The notes under the pieces: model-generated
Told to the model about the DNA's origin: nothing
Databases searched by the model: none
What the model saw: the letters and a program-made list of their open reading frames with translations, nothing else
DNA from: Dokdonella fugitiva
Lineage (GTDB): Bacteria; Pseudomonadota; Gammaproteobacteria; Xanthomonadales; Rhodanobacteraceae
NCBI RefSeq assembly: GCF_004342425.1
Contig: NZ_SLWQ01000006.1
Span: forward strand, 124,001-188,000
Reading direction: 5' to 3'
Length of the DNA stretch: 64,000 nucleotides
Shown here: piece by piece, positions 15,033 through 24,205 of the stretch
How the letters are laid out: each line of letters starts with the position of its first letter
How positions within the stretch are numbered: position 1 is the stretch's first letter
Translations under genes and position numbers: made by a program

Positions 15033-17282
15033 ATGACCCTGCATCGCGTTCTTCCGTCCGCCCCGCGGACGGCACGTCACGGACTCCATGCCCTGTTTGC
15101 CGCAGCCGCCGCCTGGAACGTGCCGGCGAGCGCGGAGTCGGTGTTCCGCGACGGCTTCGAGCCACTCGAGCCGCCTCCGGCGGTCACGATCCTGCGCGAC
15201 GACCGCGTCGCCACGCTCGAGATGGACTACGACGGCGAGAATGCCTGGGGCCAATGGTGGACGATGGACGGCAGCGGCCGCGACGCGGCCGGCTTCCTCG
15301 TCAGCTGGTGGCCGGCCGACGCGGCGGCATCGATGCCGCGACCTGACGCGAAGCACGACGGCAGCCTCGGCTGCCTCGGCGGCGCGCGCGCGAAATCCGA
15401 CGCCGCGAGCCTGCGCTGGCTCGTGACCGCCAATCGCCGCGTGCAGCTGCAGCCGCTGCTCAACGACGCGCCGTACCACGTCCGCGTGCAGCGCATCGAT
15501 GCGCTCGGCGAGATCATCAGCCAGCCGCGCGACCTCGATTTCCCGGGCGGCGACGGCAGCCGGGTCGCCGCGCTGCGCGCGTCGATGACCCACTTCGACG
15601 ACTTCAACCTGCCGCTCGGCCCCGCCGACGAGACGCTGTGGAACAACGCGACGGTCACCTCGACCGATCCGCGCTTCAACCTGTTCTTCATTAACGACCA
15701 GTACCACGCGCACACGCTGCACGGCACGCGCGTCGACAATACCGGCGACCGCTCGCAGACCTCGCAGCGCTTCCGCAAGCCGGTGCGCATCGAGAGCGGC
15801 GTGCGCCGGCGCATCGTGTTCGACATGGACGCGCCGCTCAGCCCGCGTTCGGTCTGGTACCTCGACCTCAACCCGGTGCGCACCGACCTCACCGCGCACG
15901 TCGACTTCTTCGACATGGACGGCGGCAGCGGCCTGCCCGCGGGCACCCTGCGCCTGCGCGCGCAGTTCCAGACGTTCAGCGTCAACATCGTGGGCATGGA
16001 CGGCGCCTCGCACCCGATCGCCTCGGTCGACATGGAGGAGGCTGGCCGCCAGGCGGTCTCGAACGTGCGCCGCTCGTTCGAGGCGCGCGTCGGCACCGAC
16101 GGCATCGAAGTTCTCATCGATGGCCGCAGCGTCATCGACGCGAGCTACGCGCCCTACATGCTCGCGCCCGGCGACTACGAGCCACTGTGGATCGCATTCG
16201 GCTACAACACGCCCAAGGACGCCGTGCCGTACTACCTCGTGCACTGGGACAACTTCGGCTTCGACGGCCCCGACGTCGATGCGCGCGAGGTACACAACTA
16301 CGTCACGCGCATCGAGGGCACCGACTATCGCAAGGCGAACCGCGGCAACGGCGAGTTCCCGAGCTTCACGGTCAGGATTCCCGACGACCTGCGACCCACC
16401 GTCGCCGGTGCGACCGCGCAGGCGACGCTCGTGCTCACCTACCAGATGGGCGACTACTCGGCCTTCACCCTCTTGCCGGGCGACCACGTGACGCTCAACG
16501 GCAACGCGAGCCATCCGCTGCCGCCGCGCATCAACAACAGCGTGCCGTACAACCCCGACCTGCTCGCCTGGGGCATTCCGTACACCGTGCAGATCCCGCT
16601 CGGCACCCTCGTCCACGGCGGCACGTCGCCGTTCGTCGTCGGCGACAAATTTTTCCAGTTCTTCGCCGAGAACACCGGCATCCTCGACGTGCACGTGGAG
16701 GTCGCCTACCCGCCGGGCAGCGCGCCCGCCTACACGCCGCCATCGGCGATCCACCATTTCCCGCTGCACGGCGAGCTGCCGCGGCTCGGCCTGCCCGCGC
16801 GCTTCGAGCAGATCGGCGACACCCAGGTCGGCGACGAGCACCACCTGAGCGCCGAGTCGCCGGCGCGCATCGCGATCTCCGGCGTCGTACCGCTCAACCT
16901 CGTCGTCGGCAACCACAGCTATGCGAACTGGGCGCCGGAACTCATGGTCTTCCCCGTGCAGAGCACCGAAGTGTGGAGCACGGGCGGCACCACCGGCATC
17001 GCGACCGTCGAGGTGTTCCTGCGCCCCAGCGGCGGCGGCGCCGAAACGAGCACGCGCGTGCTCGCGCTCGACACAGGCCGCGACGTACCCACGCCGCAGG
17101 GCCGCTACCTGCGCAGTTTCGATAGCCGCGCGTTTGCCGACGGCGACTACGAACTGTTCGTGCAGGCGACCTCGCCGTCAGGCCAGAAGAGCCATCCGAG
17201 CTACGGCGACGAGACCTACCTCTGGGACGCGGCGCAGCTGTCGGGCGCGTACTACCCGATCCAGGTCCGTATCCAGAACTGA
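15033..17282 (+). CDS. Large secreted protein of unknown family with N-terminal FRDGFE motif
   Basis: The 749-residue product follows GGAG and begins with a signal peptide ending AAAWNVPASA. Immediately after the predicted cleavage is ESVFRDGFEPLEPPPA (motif at residues 37-43). The same F-x-DGFE motif sits at the extreme C-terminus of other secreted proteins in this window, so its position here is reversed. The body has no motif I recognise. A segment around 180-420 (RFNLFFINDQYHAHTL, RRRIVFDMDAPLSP, PLWIAFGYN) reads like a LamG/concanavalin-like sandwich. The later part (VLTYQMGDY, IPYTVQIPLGTLVHG, YRLxSFDSRAFADGDYELFV-like) suggests further beta domains. It is probably extracellular and carbohydrate or surface related, but this is inference. 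Confidence 0.75.
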   Translation: MTLHRVLPSAPRTARHGLHALFAAAAAWNVPASAESVFRDGFEPLEPPPAVTILRDDRVATLEMDYDGENAWGQWWTMDGSGRDAAGFLVSWWPADAAASMPRPDAKHDGSLGCLGGARAKSDAASLRWLVTANRRVQLQPLLNDAPYHVRVQRIDALGEIISQPRDLDFPGGDGSRVAALRASMTHFDDFNLPLGPADETLWNNATVTSTDPRFNLFFINDQYHAHTLHGTRVDNTGDRSQTSQRFRKPVRIESGVRRRIVFDMDAPLSPRSVWYLDLNPVRTDLTAHVDFFDMDGGSGLPAGTLRLRAQFQTFSVNIVGMDGASHPIASVDMEEAGRQAVSNVRRSFEARVGTDGIEVLIDGRSVIDASYAPYMLAPGDYEPLWIAFGYNTPKDAVPYYLVHWDNFGFDGPDVDAREVHNYVTRIEGTDYRKANRGNGEFPSFTVRIPDDLRPTVAGATAQATLVLTYQMGDYSAFTLLPGDHVTLNGNASHPLPPRINNSVPYNPDLLAWGIPYTVQIPLGTLVHGGTSPFVVGDKFFQFFAENTGILDVHVEVAYPPGSAPAYTPPSAIHHFPLHGELPRLGLPARFEQIGDTQVGDEHHLSAESPARIAISGVVPLNLVVGNHSYANWAPELMVFPVQSTEVWSTGGTTGIATVEVFLRPSGGGAETSTRVLALDTGRDVPTPQGRYLRSFDSRAFADGDYELFVQATSPSGQKSHPSYGDETYLWDAAQLSGAYYPIQVRIQN

Positions 17283-17474
17283 GCGCCGCGACGCTCGCGG
17301 CCACGTGATCCGGACCGCGCCGCATCCGCGGCGCGTCGTCCGCTGTTCGCCGAAGGCGCGCAGCTCGCGCCGCGCGCGTCCCGTGCCCCGCAGGCGGCGA
17401 AGCGGCGATGATCGCGGTGTCGATCCGCGGCACTCCCATTCGTCGAACCGGCGAACCCACACCGGAAACCACCC

Positions 17475-18134
17475 ATGGCTTCGCGTCCCGCGCTCTACGC
17501 CCACCCGTTCTCCTCCTACTCGCAGAAGGTGCTCATTGCCCTGTACGAAAACGACATCCCGTTCGAATACCGCAACCTCGAAAGCGAGGAGCATCGCGAC
17601 GCACTGGCGCGCCTGTGGCCGTTGCGGCGCTTTCCCGTGCTCGTCGACGACGGCCGCACGATCGTCGAGGCGACGACGATCATCGAACACCTGGCGCTGC
17701 GCCACCCTGGACCCGTCGCGCTCCTGCCGCACGATCGAGAGGCCGCCCTCGAGGTGCGCGCGCTCGACCGCTTCTTCGACAACTACGTCTCGACGCCGCA
17801 GCAGAAGGTCGTGTTCGATCGCCTGCGGCCGGAAGCCGACCGCGATCCCTACGGCGTCGCCGAGGCACGCGCGATGCTCGATACCGCCTACGCATGGCTG
17901 GAGCGCCACATGGTCGGGCGGACCTGGGCCGTGGACGACACCTTCACCCTCGCCGACTGCGCCGCGGCGCCGTTCCTGTTCTACGCCGACTGGACGCACC
18001 CGCTCGGCGACCGCTTCCCGAACGTAGGCGCGTACCGCCGCCGCCTGCTCGCGCGGCCGTCGTTCGCGCGCGCGGTCGAAGAAGCGCGTCCGTTCCGCCC
18101 GTACTTCCCGCTCGGCGCGCCGGATCGCGATTGA
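17475..18134 (+). CDS. Glutathione S-transferase family protein
   Basis: The 219-residue product has a thioredoxin-like N-domain (ALYAHPFSSYSQKVLIALYE; Ser in SSYSQK is the likely catalytic position) with the cis-proline region RFPVLVDDGRTIVEATTIIE, where Glu-Ala binds the glutathione glutamate. An all-helical C-domain with the capping motif FTLADCAAAPFLFYADW follows. It would conjugate or isomerise electrophiles with glutathione in the cytosol. The substrate is unknown. It is monocistronic and ends before a terminator hairpin shared with the convergent ankyrin gene. Confidence 0.92.
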   Translation: MASRPALYAHPFSSYSQKVLIALYENDIPFEYRNLESEEHRDALARLWPLRRFPVLVDDGRTIVEATTIIEHLALRHPGPVALLPHDREAALEVRALDRFFDNYVSTPQQKVVFDRLRPEADRDPYGVAEARAMLDTAYAWLERHMVGRTWAVDDTFTLADCAAAPFLFYADWTHPLGDRFPNVGAYRRRLLARPSFARAVEEARPFRPYFPLGAPDRD

Positions 18135-18179
18135 TCCGTCGCCGCGCAGGGGCCGACACGCGAGCGCGAGGCGCCGGCT

Positions 18180-18203
18180 CGCACCCGCCCCGAGGCGGGT
18201 GCG
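18180..18203. terminator. Hairpin between GST and ankyrin genes
   Basis: CGCACCCGCC and GGCGGGTGCG form a 10-bp stem with a CCGA loop. It lies between two convergent stop codons and probably serves both strands. Confidence 0.7.
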
Positions 18204-18213
18204 AAGTGGCATC

Positions 18214-19773
18214 TCACGACGAGCGCAGCGTATCGAACCAGGCGGCGACGTCTTCGGCGAACGGATAGCGCGGATCGGGTATCGGCGAACCGGCCGCGAT
18301 CAGCGCCCGCGCGCAGCCGAGCCAGTCGCCCGGGCCCTGCGGGCGGTTGCGCGAGGCGAAGCTGAGCGTGCCGTAAACGTCGTCGTTGTACGCGTGGCGT
18401 TCGTCGTAGCGCGCGCCGTGGGCGAGCAGGAACGTGGCGAGCGCACTGTCGCCGCGGAACACCGCCCAGTTGAGCGCGCTGCCGTCGATGTCGCCGCCGC
18501 GGACCGCCACCGGCCAGCCGAGTTCGACCATGAGGCGCACGCCTTCGCCCGCGCCACTCGCGGCGAGTTCGGGCAGCAGGCGCAACTGCATCCGGTCGAG
18601 TTCCGCGACGATGCGCGGGCGGCGCGCGAGGATCGACTCCGCCGTCGCGCGGTCGCCACTCGCGCAGGCAACGACGAAGCGCTCGCGCTCGTCGGCGGCT
18701 CCGACGTCGACGGCACCGGCTTCGCGCAGCAACACCGCTGCCTCGGCGAGGCCCATGTGCCGGGCGATCTTCAGTGCAGGCACGCCATGCGCATTGCGCG
18801 CATTCGGATCGGCGCCGGCCTCGAGCAGGAGCTTCACCACCGCTGCGGAACGCCGCCGGCGCAACGCGTGCGGCAACGGACCGTCGCCGGTGCGCTCATT
18901 CGGGTCGCCGCCGTGCGCGAGCAGCAGGCGCAGGCAGTCGGGGCGCTCGAAATCGAGCACGCGCAGCATGGCGTTGGTGCCGCCCACCCGCGCGCCGGCG
19001 GCGAGCAGCAGGTGCACGCACTCGATGTCGTCGCCCTCGACCGCGTGATAGAGGGACTCGTCGTCATCCGGATCCGCACCGGCATCGAGCAGCATGCGCG
19101 TCAGCGCCGCATCGTGGTTGCGACCCGCGGCAGCGTACAACACGCTGAGTGGATCACCAGGGAACTCGGCGTCCTCGGTCGCATCGTTCGGATCCGCGCC
19201 GGCAGCGAGCAGCAGCGCGACGACCTCGCGCACGCCCGTCGCGAATTCCGGCAGCCGCACGAAGGCGGAGAAGCACGCCGCGACCAGCGGCGTGCGCGTC
19301 CAGCCCTCGCCGCGCTCGTGCACCCATTGCGGATCGGCGGCAAGCCGCGCGCGCACGGTCGCGACGTCGCCGACCGCGCAGGCGAGCAGCGGCTCGCCAT
19401 CGAGCAGGCGTGGCCGCTCGCGCAGCATGCGCGCGGCGAGATGGGGACGCGCGGTGTTGAAACCGCCGCCGAACGTCGCCGCCATCCAGCGCTGCAGGCG
19501 TTCGCGCGCGTCGACATCCGCCGCATGCGTTTCGACGTACTGCTTGAGCCGTGCCCACGATGGGAAACCGTGTTCGCGCGCGAGGCACGATTGCGCGTCG
19601 TGCAGGCGCAGGCCGAGCGCGGCGATCGCCGCATCGTCCCTGCCCTGCGCCGCAGGCAGCGACGCGCGCAATCGTTCGAACGCGGCGCGCTCGCCGGCAC
19701 GGTAGGCGGCGAGGAGTTCCTTCGCCAGTTTCCTGAGCTGATCGAGGTCCGGCCGCTGCGGCAGGCTTGTCAT
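18214..19773 (-). CDS. Ankyrin-repeat protein
   Basis: The 519-residue cytosolic protein has an N-terminal segment (LDQLRKLAKELLAAYRAGER, then LREHGFPSWARLKQYV-like CLAREHGFPSWARLK). This segment often precedes ankyrin arrays in bacterial proteins. It is followed by about ten ankyrin units, for example VVALLLAAGADPNDATEDAE, LTRMLLDAGADPDDDESLYH, CVHLLLAAGARVGGTNAM and VVKLLLEAGADPNARNAHGV. The ATG at 19773 is preferred over 19785 because the upstream ATGGAGG supplies the ribosome-binding site itself. Ankyrin arrays bind proteins; the partner is not evident from the neighbours. There is no signal peptide or membrane segment. Confidence 0.88.
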   Translation of the reverse strand: MTSLPQRPDLDQLRKLAKELLAAYRAGERAAFERLRASLPAAQGRDDAAIAALGLRLHDAQSCLAREHGFPSWARLKQYVETHAADVDARERLQRWMAATFGGGFNTARPHLAARMLRERPRLLDGEPLLACAVGDVATVRARLAADPQWVHERGEGWTRTPLVAACFSAFVRLPEFATGVREVVALLLAAGADPNDATEDAEFPGDPLSVLYAAAGRNHDAALTRMLLDAGADPDDDESLYHAVEGDDIECVHLLLAAGARVGGTNAMLRVLDFERPDCLRLLLAHGGDPNERTGDGPLPHALRRRRSAAVVKLLLEAGADPNARNAHGVPALKIARHMGLAEAAVLLREAGAVDVGAADERERFVVACASGDRATAESILARRPRIVAELDRMQLRLLPELAASGAGEGVRLMVELGWPVAVRGGDIDGSALNWAVFRGDSALATFLLAHGARYDERHAYNDDVYGTLSFASRNRPQGPGDWLGCARALIAAGSPIPDPRYPFAEDVAAWFDTLRSS

Positions 19774-20012
19774 GACAACCTCCATGCATGGGTGCCGAAG
19801 GTCCGCAATCCCGGCTGCACGAAGGTCGTGGATGGCCAGCTGCTACAAGTGGGTTCAACCCTTCCCGCGGACCCGGAGGCGCCTTGCAACGCCGCCGTCA
19901 CCATAGCACGGGCAGCGGAGCGCATGCTTGCCCGTGCAGCCGGCCGGCGTGGCGGACGCTGGTGCGGAACGCATGCGCATGTGCATGCCGCTCGAGCATG
20001 CGGCCCGCGTAC

Positions 20013-20651
20013 TCACGTCGCGTCGATGGCCACCGCCGCACGCGCCGTGCGCAGGCGCCAGGCGCCGGTCGCGAGCCAGGCGAGGATCAGCACGATCACG
20101 GCCTTCTGGCTGATGCCGCGCGGGCCGATGCGCAACAGGGCGTGGGCGAGCAGCGCGAGGAATGCGAGCGTGGCCAGCGGCAGCGCGGTCGTGAAGCGCA
20201 CGTGCCTACCTGCGTCGCGACGCAGGCAGAGCGACTGCCACAGCATCGCGAGCGTGACGGAGAGGAACGCGGTCATCGCCGCGAGGCCGTGAATGCGCGC
20301 TTCGAGCGAGTGCGGCCCCGGCCGCGTCGCCGGCTCGGCGAATGCGGTCACCACGAGCGCGGCGCCGCCGAGTGCGAACAGCGCCGGCGCGATGCGCGCG
20401 CGCGCCGGCACGCACGCGGCGCGGAAGCCGAGGCCGAGCGCCACCAGCGACGCGGCGAGCGCGACATAGGCGGCCTTGACGATCTGGCCATGGGCGCCGA
20501 GCAGGTAGAAACTCAGTGGCGCGGTCGTCCAGTCGAGGTCGGTGCGGAAGATCTGCGCCGCGACGCAGGCCAGTGCGAACACGAGCACGCCGGCGAAGGC
20601 GATCGTGCCGAAGCGCGCGGCGCGGGCGGGATTGGTGGGCGCGTACGGCAT
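20013..20651 (-). CDS. DUF998 integral membrane protein
   Basis: The 212-residue product has six predicted membrane helices, including GTIAFAGVLVFALACVAAQI, ALFALGGAALVVTAFA and VIVLILAWLATGAW. Conserved DUF998-type features follow: PLSFYLLGAHGQIVKAAYV in the first loop and a SLEARIHGLAAMTAF segment before the fourth helix. The family is found in the inner membrane of many bacteria and has no established function. It is transcribed alone on the minus strand, with about 240 bases of empty sequence separating it from the ankyrin gene start. Confidence 0.85.
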   Translation of the reverse strand: MPYAPTNPARAARFGTIAFAGVLVFALACVAAQIFRTDLDWTTAPLSFYLLGAHGQIVKAAYVALAASLVALGLGFRAACVPARARIAPALFALGGAALVVTAFAEPATRPGPHSLEARIHGLAAMTAFLSVTLAMLWQSLCLRRDAGRHVRFTTALPLATLAFLALLAHALLRIGPRGISQKAVIVLILAWLATGAWRLRTARAAVAIDAT

Positions 20652-20800
20652 GGCTGGGCGTCCTCGTTCGGCGCGGCATCATAACGGTCGATGCACCACG
20701 CAGCGCGGGCTGGCGGCGCCGCGTGCCGACGATTGTCCACGAGGCGTATATGCTTCATCGGGACGGCCGCCGCGGCGGACGGTGATTCCGGGGGGAATCG

Positions 20801-21577
20801 ATGGAAGTGAAGCACGTCGTCGGCGGACTCGTCGCGATCGCATTGCTGGCCTGGTTCGCACACGGGCTACGCGACCCTCTCCGCACCGCTCTCCCGTTCG
20901 GCACCACCGACCTGTCGTCGGTGCAGGTGCAGCTGAAGCGGTTGAGCCCTGCCGACCGCGCCTTGGTCGAAGCCTACGTCAGGCGCAGCCACGGCGACGT
21001 GCTGCCGGCGAAGTTCGCCGACCCGGACCAGCCCTTCACCGCGCGCACGTTCGGCGAAGCGATCGCGCTGGAGAAGGCATGGGACGTCAGGCGCGACGCG
21101 AAGGACGCCGAGGCTGCCCGACGCCAGGCCGACCGCGACGCGGCGATGGCGCCACTGCGCGATGCAGTCGAGGCGGGCGTCGCGCGCGCCGAGGTGCTCG
21201 CACGAGGCGACCTGTACGCGGCGCGGGATCCGTCGGCGCCGGCCAAGCCCGCATCGCCGGGCGAACAGGCGACCGTCTTCGTCGTAACCGTCTCGCTGCA
21301 CAACCTCGGCGGCAGGACGATCACCGGCGTGCAGGGTTCGCTCGAGGCCCGCGACCGCGAAGCCTGGCTGCCGCTCAACCTCTGCTGGGTCGATCTCGGC
21401 GGACGCGGACCGATCGAACCGGCGAGCCGCGTCGAATTCCGTTGCGCCAATCCCAATCGGCACGCCAGTGCGCAGGAACGCGCGTTCATCGACGACGACT
21501 CGGACCGCTTCACCCTGGTCTGGAACCCCAGACGGGTCGAGTTCGCCGACGGCTCGTCGCTCGACAGCGGATTGTGA
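20801..21577 (+). CDS. Membrane-anchored periplasmic protein of unknown function
   Basis: The 258-residue product follows a GGGGGGAATCG leader. It has one N-terminal membrane anchor (VVGGLVAIALLAWFAHGL), a helical charged middle rich in Arg, Ala and Asp (about residues 45-130), and a C-terminal beta domain (ATVFVVTVSLHNLGGRTITG to LNLCWVDLGG). That domain reads like an FxLyD/immunoglobulin-like fold that compares modified and unmodified strands. The topology suggests a short cytoplasmic tail and a periplasmic domain. The stop codon TTGTGA is close to the following methyltransferase gene, so the two may share a transcript. Confidence 0.7.
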   Translation: MEVKHVVGGLVAIALLAWFAHGLRDPLRTALPFGTTDLSSVQVQLKRLSPADRALVEAYVRRSHGDVLPAKFADPDQPFTARTFGEAIALEKAWDVRRDAKDAEAARRQADRDAAMAPLRDAVEAGVARAEVLARGDLYAARDPSAPAKPASPGEQATVFVVTVSLHNLGGRTITGVQGSLEARDREAWLPLNLCWVDLGGRGPIEPASRVEFRCANPNRHASAQERAFIDDDSDRFTLVWNPRRVEFADGSSLDSGL

Positions 21578-21639
21578 GCGGCGCGGCGGTCGCCGTGGTT
21601 GCGGCTACCATCGCCGCTTCGACCATACCGGCCCGCCGC

Positions 21640-22512
21640 ATGACCCTGCCCCACGCCCGCTACGCCGGTCCCCTGCTGACGCGCGAAACCGTCGATGCGA
21701 TGCGCGCCGCGTTCGTCGCGCGACACACGACCTGGTCGGGCTCGCTCGACCTCGGCTGCAGCGTGGGCGAAGCGGTGCTCGCCGGGACCGGGTGGCGCTG
21801 GCGCGGACGCGACTATCCCTGGCCCGGGCCGCTGAAGGACCGCACGATCTACGTCTGGGACGGCACCGCGTTCGTCGCCGCGCAACGCTACGACGGTGCA
21901 CTGATCAAGCTCGTGCCGACCGCATGGGGCGCACCGACGTTCGAGATCGACGGCATCAAGATGCTGCCGACCTCGCAGCTTTCGCCGTACGCGGACGCCC
22001 AGCGCAAGATCGCGCTGGTCGCGCCACGCGGCAGGCACGTGCTCGACACCTGCGGCGGGCTCGGCTATTTCGCACGCGCCTGCCTCGAGGACGGTGCCGG
22101 CAGCGTGCACTCGTTCGAGAAGAACGCGGACGTGCTGTGGCTGCGCAGCCTCAACCCGTGGTCGCCCGACGCCGACGACGACGCCGCGCGCGGACGCCTG
22201 CTGCTCGAACAGGCCGACGTCGCGACGCGCATCGGCACCTTGCCGGACGCCGCCTACGACGTGGTCCTGCACGACCCGCCGCGCTTCGGCATCGCCGGCG
22301 AGCTGTATTCGCAGGCGTTCTACGACGAGCTCGCGCGCGTGCTGCGACCGCGCGGCCGCATGTTCCACTACACCGGCACGCCGAACCGCAAGACCAGCGG
22401 CCGCGACGTGCCGCTCGAAGTCGCGCGCCGGCTCGCCCGGGCCGGCTTCACGACCGAGCTCGCGCTCGACGGCGTGCTCGCGGTCCGCGGCGCGGGCCGG
22501 CACGCCCGCTGA
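21640..22512 (+). CDS. SAM-dependent methyltransferase-like protein resembling archaeal COG2521
   Basis: The 290-residue product has a Rossmann methyltransferase core: VLDTCGGLGYFARACLEDGA (motif I), VHSFEKNADVLWLRSLNPWS, then VVLHDPPRFGIAGELYSQAF followed by YDELARVLRPRGRMFHYTGT. The combination of DTC-G-LGY, LNPWS, HDPPRF-x-AGELYS and FHYTG is the signature I know from COG2521, a predicted methyltransferase family described mainly in archaea. An N-terminal extra domain of about 130 residues precedes the core. The substrate is unknown. The start is the ATG at 21640; a GTG overlapping the previous stop at 21574 is an alternative. Confidence 0.75.
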   Translation: MTLPHARYAGPLLTRETVDAMRAAFVARHTTWSGSLDLGCSVGEAVLAGTGWRWRGRDYPWPGPLKDRTIYVWDGTAFVAAQRYDGALIKLVPTAWGAPTFEIDGIKMLPTSQLSPYADAQRKIALVAPRGRHVLDTCGGLGYFARACLEDGAGSVHSFEKNADVLWLRSLNPWSPDADDDAARGRLLLEQADVATRIGTLPDAAYDVVLHDPPRFGIAGELYSQAFYDELARVLRPRGRMFHYTGTPNRKTSGRDVPLEVARRLARAGFTTELALDGVLAVRGAGRHAR

Positions 22513-22515
22513 GCA

Positions 22516-23058
22516 TCAGCCCCGCGGCCAGCCGACTGCGAGATCGAACGTGACGTCGCAGTGCATGTCGGTCTCGTTCATCGACGCCTCGCGGGCTTCG
22601 GTGACGACCTTGCCGCTCATGCGCGTGCCGCTCTTGGTCGTGAACTCGACACGACCGTTGCCGCCGTCGAGGCCGGTCAGCGTGCCGTCATCGGCGAGAT
22701 ACATGAGATTGACGATGGTCGCGATGTCGAGGTCGCCGCCGGTGTGCGCGATCTCCATCCAGCCGGCCGCGGTGGCGGCGCGCTGCGCCTCGATCACGTC
22801 GCCACGCGGGCTCGTGAACGTGCTTTCGCCCGGCGCCGCCGCGCATGCGGCGCATTTCGCCAGTGCCGCGCGATCGAGCGGCTTGGCCGTGAGGTAGATC
22901 GTCGTGGTGACGACACCCTGCGCATCGCGTGCATCCTGGAACGCGATGCCGTCGGTGAACACGAGGCGCTTGCCGTCGCGCTCGCAACTGCCGCTCACGC
23001 CGTCGGCGAGCAAAGGCGATGCGAATGCGGCCAGGATCGAGAAAAGTACGACGCGCAT
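22516..23058 (-). CDS. Secreted protein of unknown function
   Basis: The 180-residue product has a signal peptide (MRVVLFSILAAFASPLLADG) and GGAG upstream of the ATG. The mature part contains GSCERDGKRLVFTDGIAFQD and TTTIYLTAKPLDRAALAKCA, with a CAAC-type pair (KCAACAA). It then has TFTSPRGDVIEAQRAATAAGWM and a last Cys in DMHCDVTFDLAVGW. The four cysteines may pair in the periplasm. The pattern is that of a conserved hypothetical protein in Xanthomonadales, but I cannot name a family. Confidence 0.7.
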   Translation of the reverse strand: MRVVLFSILAAFASPLLADGVSGSCERDGKRLVFTDGIAFQDARDAQGVVTTTIYLTAKPLDRAALAKCAACAAAPGESTFTSPRGDVIEAQRAATAAGWMEIAHTGGDLDIATIVNLMYLADDGTLTGLDGGNGRVEFTTKSGTRMSGKVVTEAREASMNETDMHCDVTFDLAVGWPRG

Positions 23059-23155
23059 GGACGGGCTCCGGTGTGGTCCCGGCGGGACCCTTGCTTCGAT
23101 ACACGCAATGGAGCGGCAGCGGGGGCCACGGGCGCTTCGACGACGCCGGCCGTCG

Positions 23156-24058
23156 TCACGCATCGAAACCGTCCTCGAAGATCGCCTCGGGATTCGGCCC
23201 GAGCGCGAGGAAGGTGCCACCCGAGATGCCGCCGGCGGCGCCCTCGGCGAGGATGCCGAGCAGCGCGCCGCTCGCGCGGTCATGGCGGCGCACGCGGTTG
23301 CCCGCGAGCACGAGCAGGCTGCCGTCCGGGGCGATCGCGAGGCCGGTCGGACGGTTCAGGCCGCTCACCACGGTGCCGAGGTACTCGCCGGTCGTCGCGT
23401 CGAAGCGGTAGATCGCGCCGCTGCCCTCGCCGCCGACGAGGATCATCGCGCCTTCGTCGACGATGCCGCGCGTCTCGAACAGGCCGGCGCTGCCGCCCGG
23501 CACGAACGCGGCCTCCACCTGCATCGTCGCGGGGTCGATGCGCGCGACGCTGCTGGAATCATAGCCGGGCACGTAGAGGAGGCCGGCGCCGCTCATCGCC
23601 AGGCCGTTGTCCGCGCCGAGCAGGCCGCTGTCGGACGGCAACACGGTGCCGATCACGGTGCCGTCGGCGGGATCGAGTTCCAGCACGCGGCTCGTGCCGT
23701 AGCTCGCGACATAGACGCGGCCATCCGCGCCGAACGCGATGCCGGTCGGATCGACGTCGGCCCCGAACTGCGCGAACACGTCGACGAACGCGTAGTCGAG
23801 GTCGGCACGGTAGCGCTGCACCTGATCATCGCGTTCGCTGACGACGTAGAGCAGGCCGTCGGCAGGGTTGAGGCGCACGGCCTGCGCGCCATGGACGTGC
23901 CCGGCCTCGTCGAGCTGGCGCAGGAACGCGCCACTGCAGGCGTCGTAGATCGCGACATTGTCGGAGAAGTAGCCGCTCACGAGCAGGTGTTGCGCGCAGG
24001 TCGCCTGCGCGCCGGCGGTCACGAGCGACAGCAGCCAGGCGGCGATGCGGATCGACAT
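23156..24058 (-). CDS. Secreted NHL/SMP-30-like beta-propeller protein with C-terminal FEDGFD tag (paralogue 1)
   Basis: The 300-residue product has a signal peptide (MSIRIAAWLLSLVTAGAQAT) and six propeller blades. These include HLLVSGYFSDNVAIYDACSG, AVRLNPADGLLYVVSERDDQ, GIAFGADGRVYVASYGTSRV, LLGADNGLAMSGAGLLYVPG and GLAIAPDGSLLVLAGNRVRR. It ends NPEAIFEDGFDA, the tail shared by other exported proteins here. The paralogue at 34835-36112 has nearly the same propeller but a different C-terminal domain. It is divergent from a CadC-like regulator gene and shares an upstream element with the paralogue. The propeller probably binds a ligand or partner outside the cell; no catalytic triad is evident. 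Confidence 0.85.
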   Translation of the reverse strand: MSIRIAAWLLSLVTAGAQATCAQHLLVSGYFSDNVAIYDACSGAFLRQLDEAGHVHGAQAVRLNPADGLLYVVSERDDQVQRYRADLDYAFVDVFAQFGADVDPTGIAFGADGRVYVASYGTSRVLELDPADGTVIGTVLPSDSGLLGADNGLAMSGAGLLYVPGYDSSSVARIDPATMQVEAAFVPGGSAGLFETRGIVDEGAMILVGGEGSGAIYRFDATTGEYLGTVVSGLNRPTGLAIAPDGSLLVLAGNRVRRHDRASGALLGILAEGAAGGISGGTFLALGPNPEAIFEDGFDA

Positions 24059-24108
24059 GGAGGTTCTCCCCGGGCCCCGGAGCCGCGACGATCGCTGCCG
24101 ATGCGCCG

Positions 24109-24151
24109 CCGGTCCTTCGCGACCGCTCCGTCCTTCCTCCTTTTTTCCTCC
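24109..24151 (-). promoter_or_regulatory. Upstream element shared by the two propeller paralogues (copy 1)
   Basis: Reading towards the propeller gene, an A-tract with AGGA (83-88 bases before the ATG) is followed by TCGCGAAGGACCGG, which ends 51 bases before the ATG. The same two blocks stand at identical distances before the paralogue at 36112. CGGTC-N6-GACCG within it is a short inverted repeat. It lies in the 147-base space shared with the CadC-like regulator gene. Confidence 0.5.
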
Positions 24152-24205
24152 ATTCGATGCGCGCACGCTGCGAAGCGACACTCCCGGCTTGCTAGCATCG
24201 CGCGC

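Noticed and set aside
14769..16916. 715-residue frame antisense to the large secreted protein gene
   Set aside because: Repetitive Arg/Val/Glu sequence without domains; the plus-strand gene has a signal peptide and a ribosome-binding site.
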